This document shows positions 1 to 8,734 of a stretch of 43,768 nucleotides of DNA, in pieces. The notes under the pieces were generated by a model. It made no database searches. It was not told where the DNA came from and saw only the letters and a program-made list of their open reading frames with translations. How positions within the stretch are numbered: position 1 is the stretch's first letter; each line of letters opens with the position of its first letter. Made by a program: the position numbers and the translations under genes. The stretch spans positions 2,723 through 46,490 of the forward strand of contig JAKADP010000010.1 in the NCBI GenBank assembly GCA_021820465.1, given 5' to 3'. Origin of the DNA: Bacillota bacterium (lineage in GTDB: Bacteria > Bacillota > Sulfobacillia > Sulfobacillales > JAIMBI01).

Positions 1-706
1 GGGTGGCGTACAGGGACTCCTCGCCGGCTACGTGATACAAGGGCAGCCACCCCACAAACCCATCCCGCTCGGTGAGGCCGAACCAGTGGGCGATGCGTGC
101 GGCGCGAAGGGCCGCGGCCCGCTGGGTGATCATGGCCCCCTTGGGCACGCCCGTGGTGCCGCTCGTATAGAGAATGTTGTGGACGTCGCTCCCGAGCGCC
201 CGCCTTTCGGGTTCGTGGTCGTCCACGGCAGCCATCAGATGGGCATAGGGCACGTCGGACGCCGTGTCCGGGGCGGGTCGGGAGTCCAGATGGATGATGC
301 GCATCGCCGGCGGCAAGAGGGCCCGCAGTTCGTCCAGCAGCGGCTCATAGGGGGCAGACAGCAGCAGCGCGCGCGGGGTGGTGTCCCGGAGACTCTGCAG
401 CGCTTCGGTAGGATGCCAGCGGATATTGATGGCCACCACGGTGACCCCCATCTTGGCAGCACCGAGGTAAGCCACGATGTATTCCACTCGGTTCTCGCTG
501 ACGATGGCCAAGCGGTCGCCACGCTCCAGCCCGAGGTGAGCCAAGCCGTTGGCAAACCGACTGGCTTGCCGGTCTAGGTCGCGATACGACAGAGAGCCCG
601 ACGGCCAGACCACGGCTGGCGTGTCGGCATGCCGCTGGGCGGCCCGCCGCAACTCGTCCGCCAACGAGATGTCGAAGACGTCAGGCCCCGGCTGCCCAGT
701 ACGCAT
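1..706 (-). CDS. AMP-forming acyl-CoA synthetase/ligase, N-terminal part (cut by left edge)
   Basis: This gene is not in the ORF track because it runs off the window. Translating the minus strand gives an ANL-superfamily adenylating enzyme. It has an early SLSYRDLDRQASRFANGL segment, the GDRLAIVSENRVEYIVAYLG region, and the P-loop-like A3 motif YTSGTTGVPKGAMIT followed by GWLPLYHVAGEE. Members activate a carboxylic acid with ATP to an acyl-adenylate and then a CoA thioester in the cytoplasm. The substrate cannot be told from this half. Two ATGs lie at 712 and 706. The Shine-Dalgarno GGGGAGG sits only 2 nt from the first but about 8 nt from the second, so 706 is preferred. About 235 of the usual 500-550 residues are visible. 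A hairpin at 869-903 separates it from the upstream gene. Confidence 0.88.
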   Translation of the reverse strand, partial: MRTGQPGPDVFDISLADELRRAAQRHADTPAVVWPSGSLSYRDLDRQASRFANGLAHLGLERGDRLAIVSENRVEYIVAYLGAAKMGVTVVAINIRWHPTEALQSLRDTTPRALLLSAPYEPLLDELRALLPPAMRIIHLDSRPAPDTASDVPYAHLMAAVDDHEPERRALGSDVHNILYTSGTTGVPKGAMITQRAAALRAARIAHWFGLTERDGFVGWLPLYHVAGEESLYAT

Positions 707-868
707 CGCCATCGCCTCCCCGAAGGTGCCCGGATGGCCGGGCTGTGCCGCCGGCGCGCCCACCGCACGGCTTGGCGGTACTCTACGGCGCCTGCGAGAG
801 CCCGCATACGGCTTGTGGTCGCTATCCGCCCGCGCCAAGGGGACGCCAGCGCCCTGGCCGATCGCCCC

Positions 869-903
869 CAACACCCCGCCGCTTCGGGAGCGGCGGGGTG
901 TTG
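869..903 (-). terminator. Strong hairpin, probable terminator of the FMN glutamate-synthase-like gene
   Basis: A perfect 15-bp inverted repeat (CAACACCCCGCCGCT with its complement) has a 5-nt loop. It lies about 85 bp past the stop of the minus-strand gene at 986 and before the acyl-CoA ligase. No T-tract follows on either strand, so factor-independent termination is not assured. Confidence 0.55.
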
Positions 904-985
904 GCTGGCGCCACAGAGGCTGCCCGCGGCCAACAACATGTCACGGGAAGGCGCTGGCGCGGCGGCGCGCCCCTGGGGGGACTTC

Positions 986-2455
986 TTAGTGCGGCCGGTG
1001 CTCGGGCTGCCGATCGCGGTGAGGGGCCCGCTCCCAGGGCTCTGAGCGGGGGCGGTGGTCCACGAGGCTCGAGACGCCCGCCAGGCGGGCGGTCCAGGGG
1101 TCGAGCGCCACGAGGTCGTCTGGAGTGACGTCAGCAACCCGAGTGAGCCCGAGCGCCTCCACGCCAAACGCCATCTCCGCGGTGCAACTTTTGAGGAAGT
1201 GGGCCAGCGCCTGGGCGGCTCGCCCAACCTGCAGGCGCCGGCGGGAGGGGCCCGACGCATAGAACAAAGCTTCCGGAGGGCCCCAAGGCATCACCTGCGG
1301 GGCTTCGACGGCCGCCATGGCCATGAGCGCGGCATAGCCGATGTACACCGCGTCCGCCCCAATCGCCATGGCTTTTAAGAAGTCGCCCGGGGTGCGCAGG
1401 CCGCCAGCGGCGATGAGGGACACGCGATGGCGGAGGCCCCGGTCTTGGAGGTAGCTGTGTGTCCACGACAGGGCGGCCATCAGGGGAAGACCGAAGTCGT
1501 CCTGCAGGATGGGCGGACCCCCATGGGTGCCGCCCTCGCCGCCGTCCAGCGTGATGAAGTCGGGCTCCGCCGCCATCACGAGCTGCAGGTCCTCCAGCAG
1601 GTGGGCGGATGGTGCGAGCTTCACGCCCACGGGCACGGGGTGCCGGGCCTTTAAGTCGGCTATGCGCTGCGGCACGTCCTCCGGGTGCTGGATGCCCTTC
1701 AGCCGCGTGGCAATGACCGCGTCCTCGCCAGGGGCCAGGCCCATGACCGCCCGCATCTCGGGTGTGAGCCGGCCAGACGGGGTGCGCCGCGTGGCGGCGG
1801 CCTGCGCGCCCTGCCCCAACTGCACCTCGATGGCATCCGCCTGGTCCAGCCAGGGCGCAAAATTTTGGGCAGACTTCGGCCAGGTCCCCCGGTGGTACTG
1901 CACGATGAGGCGCTTGGCATGGTGCCGCTCGGCAGGCAGATAATTTTCTCCGGTGTTGGTGGCGGTGCCCGCCGCGGTGGCCGCGTCGGCCAAGGCGATC
2001 TTGGTGCGCTCGGAGAGGGCGCCTGCAAACGACATGCCGGCGATGAGAATCGGGATGTCACACGCGAGGGGCCGCTTGGCCTTCGGCCCGATGGTGACCC
2101 GCATGTCAATGGCCGCAGCGGTGGGCGTGGGCAGCTTGGCCACCTGGGCGGGGTTGAACACCAGCTGGCCCCATGGCGACGTGCGGGTAGGCCCCCCCAT
2201 GGGGCGCTCGAGCGCCTGGTTCGTTCGGGTGCGCAGCATATTTTCCAAGAATATCTGGGGGTCTGCCCGCCGCAGCAAGTTCAGCAGGGATCCTAGATTC
2301 ATGGGGTAGCGGGCGCCGGTGAGCTCCCGCATGCCGTAGCGGTACAGCGACCCCATCATAAGGCGCGCCACGAGGCCGTTGGAGAGCAAAAAGCCCACCG
2401 ACCCCAGGGCCAGCGCCGCAGAGGCCGCCCAGAACACTGTCCACCAAAGTGCCAT
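986..2455 (-). CDS. FMN-binding glutamate synthase-domain protein, YerD-like, membrane-anchored
   Basis: This 489-residue protein starts at MALWWTVFW after a GGTGAGGTC ribosome site; the longer ORF-track start adds about 80 unconvincing residues. Residues 1-25 form one hydrophobic anchor. The rest matches the FMN-binding TIM-barrel domain of glutamate synthase: IPILIAGMSFAGALSE, NTGENYLPAE, VGVKLAPSAH, TLDGGEGGTHGGPP and LIAAGGLRTPGDFLKA. In classical GltB the FMN barrel is followed by a cysteine motif (CHTNTCPVG type) that holds a [3Fe-4S] cluster. Here that stretch reads VMPWGPPEALFYASGP and has no cysteines, as I recall for B. subtilis YerD. No glutaminase domain is present. A role as a standalone FMN oxidoreductase is likely, but its substrate is unknown. 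It is divergent from the flavoprotein at 2569. Confidence 0.85.
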   Translation of the reverse strand: MALWWTVFWAASAALALGSVGFLLSNGLVARLMMGSLYRYGMRELTGARYPMNLGSLLNLLRRADPQIFLENMLRTRTNQALERPMGGPTRTSPWGQLVFNPAQVAKLPTPTAAAIDMRVTIGPKAKRPLACDIPILIAGMSFAGALSERTKIALADAATAAGTATNTGENYLPAERHHAKRLIVQYHRGTWPKSAQNFAPWLDQADAIEVQLGQGAQAAATRRTPSGRLTPEMRAVMGLAPGEDAVIATRLKGIQHPEDVPQRIADLKARHPVPVGVKLAPSAHLLEDLQLVMAAEPDFITLDGGEGGTHGGPPILQDDFGLPLMAALSWTHSYLQDRGLRHRVSLIAAGGLRTPGDFLKAMAIGADAVYIGYAALMAMAAVEAPQVMPWGPPEALFYASGPSRRRLQVGRAAQALAHFLKSCTAEMAFGVEALGLTRVADVTPDDLVALDPWTARLAGVSSLVDHRPRSEPWERAPHRDRQPEHRPH

Positions 2456-2568
2456 GACCTCACCCTGGCTCCAGGATGCCCGAAGAGCGCGGCCGCCACA
2501 CTCCTGATTGTGGTACGGTGGCTCCACGGGAAGTTCGTGGGCGTGCGCGACGGCGGGAAGGGAGCTGC

Positions 2569-3786
2569 ATGGTGGGGCGGAACACAAGCGGGTACCAGAC
2601 AGGATACAAATATGTGGTGGTGGGGGGCGGCATGGCCGCGGATGCTGGCCTGCGGGGCATCCGCCGCCAGGATCCCACCGGGTCCGTGCTGATGGTGTCA
2701 CAGGAAACCTTTCCTCCGTATGACCGGCCGCCGCTTTCCAAGGGGCTGTGGAAGAAGGGCGGCCGGGTGGAAAACATTTGGCGCGGCTTGGACTACGGGG
2801 AGATGGGGGTGGATCTTCGGCTCGGGGAGCCGGCTCGGGCCATCGATGCGGTGGCCCACGAGCTGAGGCTGGCCGGGGGCGCCCGCGTGCACTATGACCG
2901 GCTGCTGCTGGCGACTGGGGGAATGCCGCGCGAGCTACCCGGCCATCCCCCCGGCGTCACCTACTTCCGCACCGCCGCCGACTACTTTCGCCTGCGGCGC
3001 GCCATTTTAAGCGGGCACGAGGCGGTAGTGGTGGGAGGCGGCTTCATCGGCGGCGAGATGGCGGCGGCGCTCACGCTGGCGGGCAAGCACGTGCATCTCA
3101 TCTTTCCGGAAGACGGCATCTTGCGCCGGCTGCTGCCCGCGGGCTTGTCGGCCGCTATCACGGAAGACTACCGCCAGCGCGGCGTCGCGGTGCACGCGGG
3201 GCGCCAGGTGGCTGGCGTCGAGCCCGCCGAGGCCGCTTGGCGCGTCGTCACCGATGCGGGCGAGGCTTTCGAGGCGTCGGCCGTGGTGGCGGGGCTCGGC
3301 ATCACCCCTCAGGTGGAGCTCATGACCGCGCTGGGCGTGAGTTGCCCGGATGGCGTGGAGGTGGACGCATGGGGTGCGACCGCGGTGGAGGATGTGTACG
3401 CGGCCGGCGACGTGGCGAATTTTCCGTGCCCTGCGCTGGGGCGGCGGATGCGGGTGGAGCATGAGGACCACGCGAATCGTCACGGCGAGTGTGTGGGCGC
3501 CAACATGGCGGGGCGTCACGAGGCGTACGACTATCTCCCGATGTTCTACTCGGATCTGTTTGACTTGGGCTTTGAGGCGGTGGGGCGGCTGGACAGCCGC
3601 CTCGCCACGGTGGAGGACTGGATCGAGCCCCAAAAGCGTGGGGTCGTCTTTTATCTCGAGGAGCAGCACGTGGTGGGTGTGCTGGCGGTCGACGTGTGGG
3701 ATCGGATGGACCAAGCGCGCACGCTCATTGCCGGCCGTGAGGCGGTGGGTGACGGGGCAGCGCTTCGGGGCCGCCTGACGGGTTAG
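2569..3786 (+). CDS. FAD/NAD(P)-dependent oxidoreductase, AIF/ferredoxin-reductase-like
   Basis: This 405-residue flavoprotein starts at MVGRNTSGYQ, preceded by AAGGGAG. The ORF-track start at 2476 lies in the divergent spacer. The FAD Rossmann motif is VVVGGGMAADAG near residue 18, followed by PPYDRPPLSKGLW, typical of NADH:ferredoxin or rubredoxin reductases. A second Rossmann motif AVVVGGGFIGGEMAA binds NAD(P)H, and VYAAGDVANF is the C-terminal FAD contact. The stretch VEHEDHANRHGECVGANMAG and the following FYSDLFDLGFEAVGRLDS resemble the C-terminal region of apoptosis-inducing-factor-type reductases (FWSDLGP..GYEAIGLVDS in AIF), not just a plain ferredoxin reductase. It probably transfers electrons from NAD(P)H to a small redox partner or quinone, which is inference. 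Its stop overlaps the convergent ABC1 gene's stop. Confidence 0.88.
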   Translation: MVGRNTSGYQTGYKYVVVGGGMAADAGLRGIRRQDPTGSVLMVSQETFPPYDRPPLSKGLWKKGGRVENIWRGLDYGEMGVDLRLGEPARAIDAVAHELRLAGGARVHYDRLLLATGGMPRELPGHPPGVTYFRTAADYFRLRRAILSGHEAVVVGGGFIGGEMAAALTLAGKHVHLIFPEDGILRRLLPAGLSAAITEDYRQRGVAVHAGRQVAGVEPAEAAWRVVTDAGEAFEASAVVAGLGITPQVELMTALGVSCPDGVEVDAWGATAVEDVYAAGDVANFPCPALGRRMRVEHEDHANRHGECVGANMAGRHEAYDYLPMFYSDLFDLGFEAVGRLDSRLATVEDWIEPQKRGVVFYLEEQHVVGVLAVDVWDRMDQARTLIAGREAVGDGAALRGRLTG

Positions 3787-5450
3787 CGGCGCGCCAGGGC
3801 CCGCCACGCCAGGCGGGCCGCGGCCGCCGCCCAGGCCAGCAGCGCAGACAGCGTCCAGCCGAGCCGTGTGAGCCAGATGCCGAGCGCCAGGAGGCCCACC
3901 GTGTAGATGGCGCCGGCCACGGCGTCCAGGCCATGGTCCATGCGGCCCAGCGCGTGCTCGCCATCGGGCCATTGAATGGTGGCCTCCAGCTCTCCGTCCT
4001 CGATGCGGCGCAGCACGCGGCGGGCCATGGGAGGCAGGGCCAGGACTGACTGGCCCCAGTCCTTCGCGCGGTTCCACGCATAGCCCGCCGTGCCGCCCTC
4101 CTCTTGTGTGACGAACCGGCGAGCGTAGGGCGTGAACAGCTTCACCAGATTCACGGAGGGATCCAGATGGGTGGCCACGCCCACCAGCATGCTGACGGCC
4201 CGCCCCAGAAAGGCAAACTGCGCCGGAAACTGAATGGGCTCCTCCCGCACCAACTGCTCGATGTCCGCGAGCATCGCCTCGACGTCCGTCTGCCGCATGT
4301 CCTGGAGCGTTTCGGCGTAGTACCGCTCCAGCAGGTAGGCGGCCCGCGACCGGAGCCGCCGGCGGTCCGCGTCAGGGTGCAGCACGCCCAGTGCAAACAG
4401 GCTGTCCACCACGACCTGGGGCCGGCGCTCGGACAGGCCGACAAAGAGGCGGCGCAGCTGCCGCCGGGCGGCCGGGGCCAGGCGCCCCACCATGCCGAAG
4501 TCCAAAAGGACGAGGGTGCCGTCGGGCTGGACCAGCAGATTGCCGGGATGGGGGTCCGCGTGGAAGAACCCGGAGTCCATGACCATGTGCAGATAGAGGT
4601 GAATCACCCGCTCGGCCAGTGCCTGGCGGGAAATGCCCAGGGCTTCCAGCTTGGCGACGTCGGAGATTTTGATGCCGTCCAAGCGCTCCATCGTGAGCAC
4701 CCGCCGGGTCGACCGGTCGCGGTGCACGTGCGGGATCCTGAGCTGGGCCAAGTCTGCGGTTTCCTGCCGGATGCTCGCGGCGTTGTCGGCTTCGGCCTCG
4801 TAATCCAGCTCCTCCAACACCGTGCGGCGAAATTCCTCCAGCAGGCGCGGCAGGTCAAACGTGCGTGAGAGGCTCGTGAGCCGGGTGGCCAGCAGCACGA
4901 CCAATCCCAGTGCCCTCAAATCCGCCTGGACGATGCGGTCGATGTGCGGCCGCTGCACCTTGACGGCCAGTGGGCGGCCGTCCCAGTCCACGGCTCCGTA
5001 TACTTGGCCCAGGGACGCCGACGCCATCGGGGTGGTTTCGAAGGACAAGTAGGCCTGATCCAGCGGGCCCACTTCGGCTTCCAAGACGACCCGCACCTCG
5101 TCCCACGGCGCCTGGCGCACCCGGTCCTGCAGGGTCGCCAGCTCCTGGATGAACACCTTGGGCAACAGGTCGAGTCGGCTGGATAAAAATTGGCCCACTT
5201 TGACCACCAAGCCGCCCATGCGCTCCGCCGTCTCGCGGATGCGCACCGCTTGGCGGTGCATGGTCCGCTCGAGCCGAGCCTCTGCCGCCGTGGGGCCGTA
5301 GAGGCGCATGATCCACCGCAGGCGCCAGTGGTCCAGCAAGATCGACAGAAACAGCGACAGCACCAGGTAAATGCGCACCGCGGGCCGCGACGGAGGGCTC
5401 CCACGGTGGTCAGGCGAATGCGGTATACTAGGCACGTTCACGGTGGACAT
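3783..5450 (-). CDS. ABC1/UbiB/AarF family protein kinase-like
   Basis: This 555-residue ABC1 atypical kinase-like protein has the full family signature: KVGQFLSSR (KxGQ), SASLGQVYGA (the Ala-rich loop that replaces the P-loop), LAVKVQRP with the ATP-contacting lysine, LEELDYEAEADN, FHADPHPGNLLV (catalytic loop) and VLLDFGMVG (metal-binding Asp). About 50 C-terminal residues are strongly hydrophobic and look like two membrane segments, as in UbiB/COQ8. The family supports ubiquinone or other isoprenoid lipid metabolism as an ATPase; in Gram-positives the substrate is usually unknown. The start ATG at 5450 has GGAGG 7 nt upstream. The gene is divergent from cdaA with an 84-bp spacer. Its TAA shares the tetranucleotide TTAG with the TAG of the convergent flavoprotein gene. 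Confidence 0.93.
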   Translation of the reverse strand: MSTVNVPSIPHSPDHRGSPPSRPAVRIYLVLSLFLSILLDHWRLRWIMRLYGPTAAEARLERTMHRQAVRIRETAERMGGLVVKVGQFLSSRLDLLPKVFIQELATLQDRVRQAPWDEVRVVLEAEVGPLDQAYLSFETTPMASASLGQVYGAVDWDGRPLAVKVQRPHIDRIVQADLRALGLVVLLATRLTSLSRTFDLPRLLEEFRRTVLEELDYEAEADNAASIRQETADLAQLRIPHVHRDRSTRRVLTMERLDGIKISDVAKLEALGISRQALAERVIHLYLHMVMDSGFFHADPHPGNLLVQPDGTLVLLDFGMVGRLAPAARRQLRRLFVGLSERRPQVVVDSLFALGVLHPDADRRRLRSRAAYLLERYYAETLQDMRQTDVEAMLADIEQLVREEPIQFPAQFAFLGRAVSMLVGVATHLDPSVNLVKLFTPYARRFVTQEEGGTAGYAWNRAKDWGQSVLALPPMARRVLRRIEDGELEATIQWPDGEHALGRMDHGLDAVAGAIYTVGLLALGIWLTRLGWTLSALLAWAAAAARLAWRALARR

Positions 5451-5534
5451 CCGGCCGCCTCCGCGGTTTAGAGTAACACAGGCGGCCAGCGTGCCGGGAC
5501 GGGATGGATTAGCGGAAAACCCGGGTGGTGCGCG

Positions 5535-6359
5535 ATGCTTTCATTCATCACAACGATGACGTGGTCCCAATGGCTTTTGTCCGTGGTGGACATCGGCATC
5601 GTCAGCTACGGGTTTTACCGCCTGTTTCGCTTAATCCGGGGCACCCGCGCGGTGCAGCTCATCAAGGGCATCGTGATCATCCTGCTGGCAGTGCCGGTGT
5701 CGCAGTTTCTGCACCTCTATGCCACTCATGAGATTTTGGCAGCCATTCAAACGATGCTCATCGTGGCCATCCCCATTGTGTTTCAGCCGGAACTGCGGCG
5801 GGCGCTGGAGCAGATTGGGCACGGCCGCTTCTTTTCTGAGCCGCTCTTGGGCCACGAGCCGGTGGACATGGCCCAGGTGATTGACGAGGTGGCGCGGGCG
5901 GCGGATCACCTGGCGAAGAGCCGCACCGGCGCCCTCATGGTGCTGGAGCGGCAGACGGGGCTCAACGAGTACGTGGCCACCGGCGTGCCCATCGAAGCCA
6001 AAGTGTCGGCGGCCCTGCTGGAGAACCTGTTTGTCCCCAACACGCCGCTGCACGATGGCGCCGTGATTATTCGGGGCGACCGGCTGGTGGCGGCGGCGGC
6101 GTTTTTGCCCCTCACCGATGCGGCCCGGCCTGGGAGCGAGCTGGGGAGTCGGCACCGGGCCGCGCTGGGCGTGAGTGAGCAGTCGGACGCGGCGGTGGTC
6201 GTGGTGTCCGAGGAAACCGGCTGGATCTCGCTGGCGGTGGAGGGCAAGCTGAACCGGCGACTGGAGGATCGGACGCTGCGTGAGATGCTGGCCCGGCTGT
6301 ATCGGGCGCGCGCCCCCTACAATGGGTTCAAGCTGTTCACGCGGGGGAGCGCGCGATGA
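5535..6359 (+). CDS. cdaA: Diadenylate cyclase CdaA (c-di-AMP synthase)
   Basis: This 274-residue CdaA-type diadenylate cyclase condenses two ATP into c-di-AMP at the membrane. Residues 10-85 contain three hydrophobic segments (SVVDIGIVSYGFY, IKGIVIILLAVPV, MLIVAIPIVF). The DAC domain follows, with LHDGAVII (D174-G175-A176) and GSRHRAALG (R206-H207-R208), the two signature motifs of the active site, and VVVSEETG. Length and order match B. subtilis CdaA. It starts a co-directional cdaA-cdaR-glmM-glmS cluster, the classical Bacillota arrangement that ties c-di-AMP to wall precursor synthesis. The ATG at 5535 has only a weak GGTGGTG site. A TATACT hexamer at 5423-5428 could be a -10 element for it, but no matching -35 is seen. 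Confidence 0.97.
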   Translation: MLSFITTMTWSQWLLSVVDIGIVSYGFYRLFRLIRGTRAVQLIKGIVIILLAVPVSQFLHLYATHEILAAIQTMLIVAIPIVFQPELRRALEQIGHGRFFSEPLLGHEPVDMAQVIDEVARAADHLAKSRTGALMVLERQTGLNEYVATGVPIEAKVSAALLENLFVPNTPLHDGAVIIRGDRLVAAAAFLPLTDAARPGSELGSRHRAALGVSEQSDAAVVVVSEETGWISLAVEGKLNRRLEDRTLREMLARLYRARAPYNGFKLFTRGSAR

Positions 6360-7267
6360 CCGATCGGCTCCTGGAGAACGATACGGCGCTCAAAATTCTC
6401 TCGGTGCTGATCGCCATCGCCATTTGGGTGCAGGTGAACAGCGGCGTGCCTCGGCAGGTGGACCGCCGGCTGGGGCCGGTGCCGGTGACCTGGCTGGCCG
6501 CCACCCATCACTACACGGTGCTGGGGATGCACCCGGGGTCGGTGACGATTCTCATCAAAGGATCGCCCACCACGGTGACGCAATCCATTCATGCAGAGGC
6601 GTGGGTGGACCTCTCCCACATCAGCAAGCCTGGCACCTATTCGCTGCCCGTCAGCGCGTCGGTGCCTCCCGGCACGAGCTTGGTCTCCGTCACGCCCCCT
6701 GACGTGACGGTCACGGTGGACAGCATCACGGCCAAAAAATTCAGCATTACCGCGGTGCCCGTGGGCCACGTGGCGAGCGGGTACGGCATCGTCGCCATGA
6801 CGCCGGTGAGCACGGCCGTGGAGGTGTCGGGCCCGTCGCATGACGTGGCCGCGGTGGCGCATGTGGACGCCCGAGTCAACGTGAGCGGGCAAAGTAGCAA
6901 TCTGGACGCTCAGGTGGCGCTCGTCGCGGTCAATGCGGGGGGCCACGTGGTGCCCCAGGTGACGGTCAGCCCGAGCCTCATGGATGTCGCGGTGACGGTG
7001 TCGCCGGAGAAAGTGCTGCCAGTGGTGGTGAAGTATCACGGGACGCCCAGCCCTGGCTTCGTGGTGGGGTCCATCTCCGTGTCCCCCAGTCACGTGACCG
7101 TGTTTGGGCCTGCAGCCACCCTGTCGGGGATGACCGCCGTGGACACCAATCCGGTGACCATCTCGGGCCGGACCACCTCGGTCTCCAAGCGCGTCCACCT
7201 CGCCCTGCCTTCAGGCGTCACCGCGTCGCCGGCGACGGTCGCGGCCACCGTATCCATCGGGCCGTAG
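6356..7267 (+). CDS. cdaR: CdaR, YbbR-domain regulator of CdaA
   Basis: This 303-residue YbbR-domain protein starts inside the cdaA stop (ATGA, 4-bp overlap), so translation is coupled. Residues 12-30 (ALKILSVLIAIAIWVQV) form the single N-terminal membrane anchor. The remainder is a series of about three to four extracytoplasmic YbbR beta repeats; each shows the pattern 'VPV...YxV....P..V.V.GP', for example YTVLGMHPGSVTILIKG, YGIVAMTPVSTAVEVSGP and FVVGSISVSPSHVTVFGP. CdaR binds CdaA and modulates c-di-AMP synthesis; interaction with GlmM is also established in Bacillota. It is somewhat shorter than the 480-residue B. subtilis protein but keeps the usual architecture. Confidence 0.94.
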   Translation: MTDRLLENDTALKILSVLIAIAIWVQVNSGVPRQVDRRLGPVPVTWLAATHHYTVLGMHPGSVTILIKGSPTTVTQSIHAEAWVDLSHISKPGTYSLPVSASVPPGTSLVSVTPPDVTVTVDSITAKKFSITAVPVGHVASGYGIVAMTPVSTAVEVSGPSHDVAAVAHVDARVNVSGQSSNLDAQVALVAVNAGGHVVPQVTVSPSLMDVAVTVSPEKVLPVVVKYHGTPSPGFVVGSISVSPSHVTVFGPAATLSGMTAVDTNPVTISGRTTSVSKRVHLALPSGVTASPATVAATVSIGP

Positions 7268-7360
7268 GCCGCAGGAGGCGGCGCCGCGGCCATGCGGGCA
7301 TACGAATAGGTGGCGGGCATGCGGGATGGAGGAGCCAGCACAGCAGGCGGGGGGAAGTCA

Positions 7361-8734
7361 GTGGCATTATTCGGAACAGATGGGGCACGGGGTCAGGCGC
7401 CCCGGGAACTGACCCCGACGTTGGCGCTGGCCGTGGGCGCGGCGGCCGTGGCCGAGCTGTCAGGGGCGCCGCGGGTGCTGGTGGGGCGGGACACGCGGGT
7501 GTCCGGTCCCATGCTGGAGGCGGCGGTGGTGGCGGGCATTACGGCCGCGGGCGGCCGGGCTGCCCTCTTGGGCGTGGTGCCCACCCCGGCGGTGGCGGCA
7601 TTGGTGCCGCTCTTGGGTGCTGACGCCGGTCTCGTGATCTCCGCCAGCCACAACCCCCCGGAGTACAACGGGTTGAAGTTGCTGGACTCTCAAGGGCGCA
7701 AGTGGACTTCCGCGCGGGAAGCCGCGGTCGCGGAGCGGGTGGCCGGGTCCGAGGTGCCATGGGCGGCATGGAACCAGGTGGGCGGGGTCGAATCTTGCGC
7801 CGACCGCGTCGGGGAATATCGGGATCGCCTGGTGGCGGCATTTGCCGGCCGAGTGGGCCATCCGCACGTGGTGGTGGACCTGGGATTTGGTGCGGCGCTG
7901 ACCACCGTGCCGGCCGTGTTGGAAGCACTGGGCTTGGTGGTGACCGTGCTAAACGGCGCCGCCGACGGCACACGCATCAATCAGGGGGTGGGAGCCACCC
8001 ATCCGGAGGTGGTGGCCCAAGCGGTCCGCGAGCTTGGGGCCGACATTGGCTTTTCCTTCGATGGCGATGCGGACCGGGTGATGGCGTGCGATGCGGACGG
8101 CCACGTCATTAACGGAGACGGCATCATTTACCTGCTGGCGCGCGGCCTCAAGGACACGGGCGGCCTCCCCGGGGGCGAGGTGGTGGGAACCGTCATGGCC
8201 AACCTGGGGCTGGAGCGGGCGTTGGGGGCGGTCGGCATTCACCTGCACCGCACCCCGGTGGGCGACCGCTGGGTCGCTCAGGCGATGGCGGAGCGGGCAG
8301 CGCCGCTGGGCGGCGAGCAATCGGGCCATGTTATTTTGTCCCAGTGGGCCGTGACCGGCGATGGGCTGCTGACCGCGCTGGCGGTCCTGGCCGAGATGCA
8401 CCGGGTTGGGGGGCCTGCATCCGCATTAGTCGCCGCGATGCCGCACTACCCCCAGCGGCTCGAGAACGTGCGCCTGCCGGCCATCGGGTTTGCCTGGGAG
8501 CATCTGGCCGGTGTCGACGCGGCGTTTAGTGCCTGCACCGCCGCGCTGGGCGGAGATGGCCGTCTGCTGGTGCGGGCTTCCGGAACCGAGCCCCTCTTGC
8601 GTATCATGATAGAGGGGAGGGATGCGGCGGTCGTAGAAGAATGGGCCGACCGGCTGACCGCGGTCGTTCGAGAGGCGCTGGCGTCGGGACCAGCGCGGTC
8701 GAACTCTGAGCCCCAAGCGCCGGAGCCCAGATAA
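7361..8734 (+). CDS. glmM: Phosphoglucosamine mutase GlmM
   Basis: GlmM converts glucosamine-6-phosphate to glucosamine-1-phosphate on the path to UDP-GlcNAc. I chose the GTG at 7361, behind GGGGGGAAG, because it gives MALFGTDGARG, the standard GlmM N-terminus, and a 457-residue protein (family about 450). The ORF-track start at 7310 adds 17 residues lacking homology. Motifs in order: FGTDGARG, the phosphoserine loop VISASHNPPEYNG (active Ser about residue 96), the metal loop FSFDGDADRVMA, the sugar loop GGEQSGH and the phosphate-binding ASGTEPLLRIM. It lies 93 bp after cdaR. The last six codons and the TAA stop lie inside the glmS ribozyme: the stop is in the P1 loop. Confidence 0.96.
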   Translation: MALFGTDGARGQAPRELTPTLALAVGAAAVAELSGAPRVLVGRDTRVSGPMLEAAVVAGITAAGGRAALLGVVPTPAVAALVPLLGADAGLVISASHNPPEYNGLKLLDSQGRKWTSAREAAVAERVAGSEVPWAAWNQVGGVESCADRVGEYRDRLVAAFAGRVGHPHVVVDLGFGAALTTVPAVLEALGLVVTVLNGAADGTRINQGVGATHPEVVAQAVRELGADIGFSFDGDADRVMACDADGHVINGDGIIYLLARGLKDTGGLPGGEVVGTVMANLGLERALGAVGIHLHRTPVGDRWVAQAMAERAAPLGGEQSGHVILSQWAVTGDGLLTALAVLAEMHRVGGPASALVAAMPHYPQRLENVRLPAIGFAWEHLAGVDAAFSACTAALGGDGRLLVRASGTEPLLRIMIEGRDAAVVEEWADRLTAVVREALASGPARSNSEPQAPEPR

